Shown here piece after piece: positions 6,484 to 11,042 of a DNA stretch of 11,042 nt. The notes under the pieces are model-generated. The model did no database searches and had not been told where the DNA came from. It saw nothing but the letters and a program-made list of their open reading frames with translations. Source of the DNA: Chitinispirillaceae bacterium (GTDB lineage Bacteria; Fibrobacterota; Chitinivibrionia; Chitinivibrionales; Chitinispirillaceae); the NCBI GenBank assembly GCA_016926315.1, contig JAFGOU010000361.1:1-11042 (forward strand), written 5' to 3'. The translations under genes were made by a program, and so were the position numbers. Position 1 is the first letter of the stretch; each line of letters begins with the position of its first letter.

Positions 6484-6681
6484 CTACTCCGTACCGCACC
6501 CGCATTTTTTCGCTATGGAGTGAAAACGGTAGACTTCATCGTTGCCCACCGCTTTTTTCATCGCCTCTTTGAAATCTTCACAATTATTAAACCCTTCCTT
6601 CTGAAGACATTTCTCGGTGCTGAGCGAGCACCCGAGAATACAGCACGATACCGCGGCGACCGTAACCAGATACTTCAGCAT
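6484..6681 (-). CDS. Small cysteine-rich lipoprotein
   Basis: A 65-residue predicted lipoprotein. The start at 6681 is set by GGAGGT four bases upstream; an in-frame ATG at 6693 would place that ribosome site inside the gene. Residues 1-17 form a lipoprotein signal peptide (MLK, hydrophobic core, then the lipobox ILGC with the lipidated cysteine at 18), so the mature protein should be lipid-anchored at the outer face of a membrane. The mature part is only about 48 residues and holds four further cysteines (25, 34, 60 and 62), the last two as KKCGCGTE at the C-terminus. This suggests two disulfides or a metal site. The middle (CEDFKEAMKKAVGNDEVYRF) is probably a helix. I do not recognise a family. 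The gene is monocistronic, given the terminator downstream and the divergent gene upstream. Confidence 0.75.
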   Translation of the reverse strand: MLKYLVTVAAVSCCILGCSLSTEKCLQKEGFNNCEDFKEAMKKAVGNDEVYRFHSIAKKCGCGTE

Positions 6682-6691
6682 GACTACCTCC
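6682..6691 (-). promoter_or_regulatory. Ribosome binding site of the lipoprotein gene
   Basis: On the minus strand GGAGGT followed by AGTC precedes the ATG at 6681. It is a near-consensus site with ordinary spacing and decides the shorter of two possible starts. Confidence 0.7.
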
Positions 6692-6777
6692 ATGGGATGG
6701 ATAGTGAATAGCGCCGTTTTTTCCTTTTATGAATCCTGCGCCAAATGCTTCGATTGAACCATAAAGGAAAATCGCAC

Positions 6778-6789
6778 TTCCGGCCGGAA
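6778..6789. repeat. Perfect 12-base palindrome in a divergent intergenic region
   Basis: TTCCGGCCGGAA is a perfect palindrome between the divergent lipoprotein and acyltransferase genes. A TTGACT hexamer (6796-6791, minus strand) lies directly beside it and could be a -35 box, placing the palindrome in the spacer; the matching -10 position (GATTTT) is poor. It could be a regulator site or a chance GC-rich palindrome. Confidence 0.3.
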
Positions 6790-6843
6790 AAGTCAAGCAA
6801 AGCTTTTTACTGCCGGCCCGGAATTATTTTTTCATCCTGACGT

Positions 6844-7479
6844 ATGCTGACCAACCTACATGCAGAAAAAATCCCGCTCGACACGGCAAGCAGATGCATC
6901 CTTTTCCTTGGCGGAATCCTCGGCCGTACCTGGCGCGTTTCGCTTTCCGACCCCGCCGGGCTCGACCCGTTTCATGACGGCGACCGGGGAAGGATCTATG
7001 TATTCTGGCACGCGCACCTGCTCGCGCTTTCTTACCTGTTCCGTCACACCGGGAAAATCGCGGTGGTTTCAGAAAGCAGGGATGGACGGAGGGCCGCCGC
7101 GGTGGCCCAGCGCTGGGGGCACGCCGTCATCCTGGGCTCATCGAGCCATGGCGGCATGCTGGTGCTGCGCGCTTGCGCCCGTGACCTCCGCAATGGAAAA
7201 AATATCGCGCTTACGCCCGACGGACCGCGCGGTCCTGCTGAAACGGTCAAACCTGGTGTCGCCCAGATCTCGCTCATATCGGGAGCGCCGGTGGTGCCGG
7301 TCATCCTTGTACCCCGTCATTCCTGGCGCCTGCGCTCATGGGACCGGTTCTGCATCCCCATGCCCTTTACGAGGATATGCGTCCGCCTCGGGGAGCCGAT
7401 TCACCCGCAGATCAGTTCACGGGAGAAAGAGCCGGCTGCCCATCTTCTCGCGCGAATCCAGAAGGCACTCACATGTTGA
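6844..7479 (+). CDS. DUF374-type lysophospholipid acyltransferase family protein
   Basis: A 211-residue protein of the DUF374 group, related to the LPLAT acyltransferases that move acyl chains onto lipids at the inner membrane. Family stretches appear in order: VFWHAHLLALSYL (about 52-64), ESRDGRRAAAVAQRWG (about 76-91), GSSSHGG (about 98-104), LTPDGPRGPAE (about 122-132), KPGVAQISLISGAPVVPV (about 135-152) and SWDRFCIPMPF (about 164-174). The WHAH histidine and the DGPRGP loop are the best candidates for the active region. Length matches the family. An in-frame TGA lies at 6838-6840, so the ATG at 6844 is the earliest start; it lacks a clear ribosome site. The stop overlaps the glycosyltransferase start by seven bases, implying one operon. 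The exact acceptor (lipid A-like, glycolipid or phospholipid) is not known. Confidence 0.85.
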   Translation: MLTNLHAEKIPLDTASRCILFLGGILGRTWRVSLSDPAGLDPFHDGDRGRIYVFWHAHLLALSYLFRHTGKIAVVSESRDGRRAAAVAQRWGHAVILGSSSHGGMLVLRACARDLRNGKNIALTPDGPRGPAETVKPGVAQISLISGAPVVPVILVPRHSWRLRSWDRFCIPMPFTRICVRLGEPIHPQISSREKEPAAHLLARIQKALTC

Positions 7480-8201
7480 TACCGGGGCGCCGATGGCCGG
7501 AAGACCTTTTCATCCTGATACCGGCATACCAAGCTGCCGCCACCCTTCCCCGACTTCTGGCAAATCTGCTGGAAACTGTGCCGGCTTCCTGTCTGCTCGT
7601 GGTTGACGACGGGTCGACCGATGCGACCTCGGAAGTCGCCGGCGCTAACGGCATCGAATGCATTCGCTTCGAAAAGAACCGCGGGAAAGGCGCGGCGCTG
7701 AAAACCGGGTTTGCCATTCTGCAGAAGCGGGGGGCGGCGGCGGTGATAACCATGGATGCCGACGGCCAGCACGCGACCCAGGACCTTCCCGCTTTCATTG
7801 AATGGTTCCGGAATAATCCCGGTCCCGGACTCTGCATCGGAAAGCGGGAGTTTTCACTCCGCCGCATGCCTGCTGCGCGAATAGTGTCGAATACCGTCAC
7901 CTCGTGGATACTCACGAGGATCTGCAGGACACCCATTCTCGACAGCCAGTGCGGTTACCGGCTTTATACCTCGCCGCTGCTCAGCTCGCTGGATATCACC
8001 TGCGCCCGGTTCGAGATGGAGTCCGAAGTAATCATCAAGGCGGCATGGCAGGGATTTGCCATCGGGTTTGTCGAGGTGCAGACCGTATATTCCACTACCC
8101 GCAGCCATATCGCCCATGTTGCCGACACCCTCCGATGGATAGGCGCCACCCTGGGCATCTGGCGGCTGTATCGATCGACCAGAGCGGTCAGGAAAACATG
8201 A
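7473..8201 (+). CDS. Family 2 glycosyltransferase (dolichyl/polyprenyl-phosphate sugar transferase-like)
   Basis: A 242-residue GT-A fold enzyme that would transfer a sugar from a nucleotide-sugar donor. The N-terminal domain shows FILIPAYQAAATLPRLLANL, then VVDDGSTDAT (about 43-52), KNRGKGAALKTGF (about 68-80) and the metal-binding TMDADGQH (about 91-98). Further on come CGYRLYTSPLL and FEMESEVIIKAAWQGF, both typical of the GT2 group that includes dolichyl-phosphate mannose synthases. There is no obvious membrane helix at the C-terminus, so it is a short catalytic-domain-only version. The ATG at 7473 is chosen because it gives the normal N-terminus, overlaps the acyltransferase stop as ATGTTGA and is preceded by AGAAGG. 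The open frame extends upstream to 7338 but only across the acyltransferase gene. A lipid-linked or glycolipid product fits the neighbouring acyltransferase; donor and acceptor are unknown. Confidence 0.88.
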   Translation: MLIPGRRWPEDLFILIPAYQAAATLPRLLANLLETVPASCLLVVDDGSTDATSEVAGANGIECIRFEKNRGKGAALKTGFAILQKRGAAAVITMDADGQHATQDLPAFIEWFRNNPGPGLCIGKREFSLRRMPAARIVSNTVTSWILTRICRTPILDSQCGYRLYTSPLLSSLDITCARFEMESEVIIKAAWQGFAIGFVEVQTVYSTTRSHIAHVADTLRWIGATLGIWRLYRSTRAVRKT

Positions 8202-8225
8202 TGCCGTCTCATCGCTGCCGACACT

Positions 8226-8876
8226 ATGAACTACCTTGATCCTCATATCGCCTCTGAACGTCTGATCAAGATTCTTGCCTCCAGAGGAATCAGCGATCCA
8301 CGGATACTCGACGCATTCCGTAAAGTTCAGCGGCATCTTTTCGTCGACGGCGCCATGTTCGCGCAGGCCTACGACGACAACGCCCTTCCCATCGGCAGCG
8401 GTCAGACCATATCGCAGCCTTACGTCGTGGCGCTCATGACCCAGCTGTTGGAACTGGGCAGAGACGACAAGATCCTCGAAATCGGGACGGGTTCCGGTTT
8501 CCAGACCGCAATCCTTGCTCAGTTTTCTCGCCGGGTGTACACGATCGAACGACAGCGCGACCTGGCCGGGCTCTCCCGCAAACGGCTGCGGGCCATGGGA
8601 TACGAGAACATCGCCTTCAAGCAGGGAGACGGAACTTCAGGATGGATTCAGCATGCGCCGTTTGACCGGATACTGGTGACCGCAGGAGCGCCCGTGGTGC
8701 CGGAAGTGCTCCTTGAACAGCTTGCCGGCGGCGGACGCATGGTCGTACCGGTAGGCGACCGGGCGTATCAGGAGCTGACGGTCTACGACAAGAAAAACGG
8801 GGGTATCGTTACACGACGCGAGGGCGGGGTTATTTTCGTTCCGCTTGTCGGCCAACATGGATGGCGGGAGGAGTGA
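8226..8876 (+). CDS. pcm: Protein-L-isoaspartate O-methyltransferase
   Basis: A 216-residue cytosolic repair enzyme that methylates L-isoaspartyl residues in aged proteins using S-adenosylmethionine. Family features run in order: RGISDPRILDAFRKVQRHLF near 20-39; the conserved LPIGSGQTISQPYVVALM near 55-72; SAM motif I LEIGTGSGFQTAILA (about 79-93); the acidic strand end VYTIERQ; QGDGTSGW; FDRILVTAGAP (about 145-155); and GGRMVVPVGD. Length is normal. It begins 24 bases after the glycosyltransferase stop. ATGs at 8198 and 8201 sit in another frame that stops quickly, so 8226 is the start, though no good ribosome site precedes it. It is probably the last gene of the acyltransferase-glycosyltransferase operon. 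Functional assignment is firm; the link to the two envelope genes is only positional. Confidence 0.93.
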   Translation: MNYLDPHIASERLIKILASRGISDPRILDAFRKVQRHLFVDGAMFAQAYDDNALPIGSGQTISQPYVVALMTQLLELGRDDKILEIGTGSGFQTAILAQFSRRVYTIERQRDLAGLSRKRLRAMGYENIAFKQGDGTSGWIQHAPFDRILVTAGAPVVPEVLLEQLAGGGRMVVPVGDRAYQELTVYDKKNGGIVTRREGGVIFVPLVGQHGWREE

Positions 8877-8908
8877 AAACGGCCTGAAGTATCATGACCA
8901 GGCGCGGT

Positions 8909-8928
8909 GAAACGGCCGGCCGTGTTTC
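8909..8928 (+). terminator. Possible weak terminator or hairpin after pcm
   Basis: GAAACGGCCGGCCG followed by TGTTTC forms an imperfect inverted repeat centred on a ten-base palindrome, 32 bases after the pcm stop. The following bases are only moderately T-rich, and the tight palindrome leaves little room for a loop, so termination is uncertain. Confidence 0.3.
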
Positions 8929-8959
8929 CCTTCTGCTTTTACCATTGATCCATAATGCA

Positions 8960-8989
8960 TTGAACGTCCATGCTGGAACGATGTATTTT
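8960..8989 (+). promoter_or_regulatory. Probable sigma-70-type promoter of the pyruvate:ferredoxin oxidoreductase gene
   Basis: TTGAAC (8960-8965) and TATTTT (8984-8989) are separated by 18 bases, with AT-rich sequence downstream and about 48 bases of leader before the ATG. A near-palindrome (CGTCCA-TGC-TGGAACG, 8965-8980, one extra base in the right arm) fills the spacer and could bind a regulator. The hexamers are seen; function is inference. Confidence 0.45.
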
Positions 8990-9033
8990 TTAAATCTTTT
9001 TTGATCCGTTGCCACCACTCATTAAACTTCAAC

Positions 9034-9038
9034 AGGAG
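9034..9038 (+). promoter_or_regulatory. Ribosome binding site of the pyruvate:ferredoxin oxidoreductase gene
   Basis: AGGAG lies five bases upstream of the ATG at 9044 and supports that start. Confidence 0.75.
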
Positions 9039-9043
9039 TATTT

Positions 9044-11042
9044 ATGCCACGCCCCAAGGTACCTCATGATGGAAATTCAGCCGTTGCCCATGTTGCCCAT
9101 GCAGTCAACGAAGTCATTGCCATATATCCAATTACGCCATCCTCTCCCATGGGCGAAATCTGCGATGAAAAAACCGCAGCCGGAGTAAAAAACATCTGGG
9201 GTACCATACCGCTTGTATCCGAGCTCCAGTCAGAAGGCGGGGCTGCGGGTGCGGTGCATGGCGCGCTGAGCGGCGGATCCCTCACCACGACCTTCACGGC
9301 ATCGCAAGGCCTGCTTCTGATGATTCCGAATATGTATAAAATCGCCGGGGAACTCACCCCCACGGTATTCCATGTCTCCGCCCGTTCGCTTGCCTGTCAG
9401 GGGCTCTCCATTTTCGGCGACCACAGCGACGTCATGGCGGTCAGGCAGACCGGATTTGCCCTGCTTGCGTCATCAAATGTGCAGGAAGTGATGGATATGG
9501 CGCTTATCGCCCACGGTGCGACCCTTGAGGCGCGGATACCGTTCATCCATTTCTTTGACGGTTTCCGCACCTCGCACGAACTTCAGAAGATCGAGGAGCT
9601 CTCCCTTGACGATATGCGCGCCATGATCGGCCAGTCGTTCATCGATGCGCACCGGAAACGGGCTATGACTCCCGACCGGCCGGTCCTCAAGGGAACCGCC
9701 CAGAATCCGGACGTCTATTTCCAGGGACGTGAAACCGTCAATTCCTATTACGCAAAATGTCCGGCCATCGTTCAGAAACACATGGACGCTTTCGCAAAAA
9801 TTACCGGCAGGCAGTATCGCCTTTTCGACTATGTCGGCGCACCGGACGCGACCAGAGTCGTTATCGTAATGGGCTCGGGCGCGGATACGGTGCATGAGAC
9901 CGTTGAGTACCTCACCGCCAGAGGGGAAAAGATCGGCGTCCTCAAAGTCCACCTCTACAGGCCGCTTGATGGAATGGCGCTCGTAAAGGCGCTTCCAAAG
10001 ACCGTCACGCATATCGCGGTGCTCGACCGCACCAAGGAACCGGGCTCCATCGGCGAACCGATGTACGAAGACGTCCACACCGCCATCGGCGAGGCGATGC
10101 AGGCCGGTCAGACCTCGTTTGCCGGGTATCCGGTCATTATCGGCGGCCGGTACGGCCTCGGCTCCTTCGAGTTCACGCCGGCCATGGTCAAGGCGGTATT
10201 CGACGAACTGGGTAAACCGGTGTCAAAAAATCATTTCGTCATCGGCATCAATGACGATCTTTCAGGCGCATCGCTGCCGTTCGACCGTTCCTTTTCAATC
10301 GAGCATGACGACGTGTTCCGGGCGCTCTTTTACGGGCTGGGATCTGACGGAACCGTCAGCGCGAACAAGAACAGCATGAAAATAATCGCCGATAAAACCG
10401 AGAATTTCGCGCAGGGGTATTTTGTCTATGACTCACGGAAAGCCGGCTCCATTACGGTATCACACCTGCGGTTCGGCAAAAACCCCATTCGCAGGCCCTA
10501 CCTGATCACCAAGGCCAACTTTCTTGCCTGTCACAACTTCAGCTTCCTCGAAAAGTACAACATGCTCGACAACCTGGAAGACGGCGGATTTTTCCTGCTC
10601 ACGTCGGAATACGACGCCGCCACGGTCTGGAGCAGGCTCCCCGGCTTTGTCCAGAAGCAGATCATCGACAAGAACATCAAATTCTACGTGGTGGACGCCA
10701 TCGGCATCGCCCAGGGCATCGGGCTGGGCCCGCGCATCAATACCATCATGCAGACCGCCTTCTTCAAAATCTCGAAAATCATCGATGACCAGCTCGCCAT
10801 CGAATCCATCAAGTACGCGATCAAAAAAACCTACGGGAAAAAGGGTGACGCGATAGTCAACAAGAACATCGAGTCCATCGAAAAGGGTCTGGCAGGCATC
10901 CAGGAGGTAAAAGTACCGAAAGCGCCAACGAACCCGATCAAGCCGATCACGGCGGTTCCCGGCGACGCCCCGGAATTCGTCCGTAACGTCACCGCGAAAA
11001 TTCTCAAGCAGGAAGGCGACCAACTGCCCGTTTCAGCCATTC
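9044..11042 (+). CDS. nifJ: Pyruvate:ferredoxin (flavodoxin) oxidoreductase, N-terminal 666 residues (3' end outside window)
   Basis: The large one-chain enzyme oxidises pyruvate with coenzyme A to acetyl-CoA and CO2 and passes electrons to ferredoxin or flavodoxin, using thiamine diphosphate and iron-sulfur clusters in the cytoplasm. The N-terminal domain carries DGNSAVAHVAHAVNEVIAIY and PITPSSPMGE (about 9-38), then SELQSEGGAAGAVHGAL, TTTFTASQGLLLMIPNMYKI, SIFGDHSDVMAVRQTG and FIHFFDGFRTSHE, all near-invariant in PFORs. Domain II follows (VVIVMGSGADTVHETVEYL and LKVHLYRPLDG near 265-310), then the gamma-type domain (about 415-620). The sequence ends at EGDQLPVSAI, at the start of the EKR linker; the ferredoxin-type and TPP domains, about 500 residues, lie beyond the window. 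No internal stop is present. The gene has its own promoter and ribosome site. It can supply reduced ferredoxin, the form a ferredoxin-linked geranylgeranyl reductase would need. Confidence 0.96.
   Translation, partial: MPRPKVPHDGNSAVAHVAHAVNEVIAIYPITPSSPMGEICDEKTAAGVKNIWGTIPLVSELQSEGGAAGAVHGALSGGSLTTTFTASQGLLLMIPNMYKIAGELTPTVFHVSARSLACQGLSIFGDHSDVMAVRQTGFALLASSNVQEVMDMALIAHGATLEARIPFIHFFDGFRTSHELQKIEELSLDDMRAMIGQSFIDAHRKRAMTPDRPVLKGTAQNPDVYFQGRETVNSYYAKCPAIVQKHMDAFAKITGRQYRLFDYVGAPDATRVVIVMGSGADTVHETVEYLTARGEKIGVLKVHLYRPLDGMALVKALPKTVTHIAVLDRTKEPGSIGEPMYEDVHTAIGEAMQAGQTSFAGYPVIIGGRYGLGSFEFTPAMVKAVFDELGKPVSKNHFVIGINDDLSGASLPFDRSFSIEHDDVFRALFYGLGSDGTVSANKNSMKIIADKTENFAQGYFVYDSRKAGSITVSHLRFGKNPIRRPYLITKANFLACHNFSFLEKYNMLDNLEDGGFFLLTSEYDAATVWSRLPGFVQKQIIDKNIKFYVVDAIGIAQGIGLGPRINTIMQTAFFKISKIIDDQLAIESIKYAIKKTYGKKGDAIVNKNIESIEKGLAGIQEVKVPKAPTNPIKPITAVPGDAPEFVRNVTAKILKQEGDQLPVSAI

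Noticed and set aside
8198..8239. ATG start overlapping the glycosyltransferase stop (ATGATG) as a start for the methyltransferase
   Set aside because: That frame reaches a TGA after about a dozen codons and is not the methyltransferase frame.
9473..11023. Long minus-strand open frames (9473-10078 and 10460-11023) opposite the oxidoreductase gene
   Set aside because: They mirror the conserved plus-strand pyruvate:ferredoxin oxidoreductase and have the Asp/Val/Arg-rich composition typical of antisense frames in GC-rich genes.

Overview
This window looks like part of the chromosome of an anaerobic, probably Gram-negative bacterium. It encodes a large one-chain pyruvate:ferredoxin oxidoreductase, a dicluster ferredoxin, exported proteins including a lipoprotein, and a DUF374-type lysophospholipid acyltransferase. 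By eye it is GC-rich (mid-50s percent), with strong Shine-Dalgarno sites before some genes and none before others. The phylum cannot be fixed from the sequence. The mix of an isoprenoid-lipid gene set with TPR proteins would fit the FCB group or a neighbouring lineage, but that is a guess.

Layout. (1) 1-2849, plus strand: a tightly overlapping four-gene operon made of the C-terminal part of a UbiA-family prenyltransferase, an exported TPR-like protein, an 8Fe ferredoxin and a geranylgeranyl-reductase-family flavoprotein. (2) 3023-3680, minus strand: a two-gene module resembling a type II toxin-antitoxin system (antitoxin first, toxin second), more AT-rich than its surroundings, with a possible operator at 3727-3740. 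(3) 3893-6681, minus strand: a TPR protein with its own strong promoter, an exported 420-residue protein of unknown function carrying a CPQC motif, and a small cysteine-rich lipoprotein followed by an intrinsic terminator. (4) 6844-8876, plus strand: an envelope-type cluster of DUF374 acyltransferase, family 2 glycosyltransferase and protein-L-isoaspartate methyltransferase. (5) 9044 to the window end, plus strand: the first 666 residues of pyruvate:ferredoxin oxidoreductase, with its own promoter and ribosome binding site.

How the genes may work together. The prenyltransferase can join a polyprenyl chain to an acceptor, and the reductase can saturate such chains using electrons from a ferredoxin encoded directly beside it. 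Pyruvate:ferredoxin oxidoreductase is a plausible source of reduced ferredoxin. The prenyl acceptor is unknown: archaeal-type ether lipid, quinone and other isoprenoids all remain possible. I see no CRISPR array, rRNA, tRNA, insertion sequence or phage gene.
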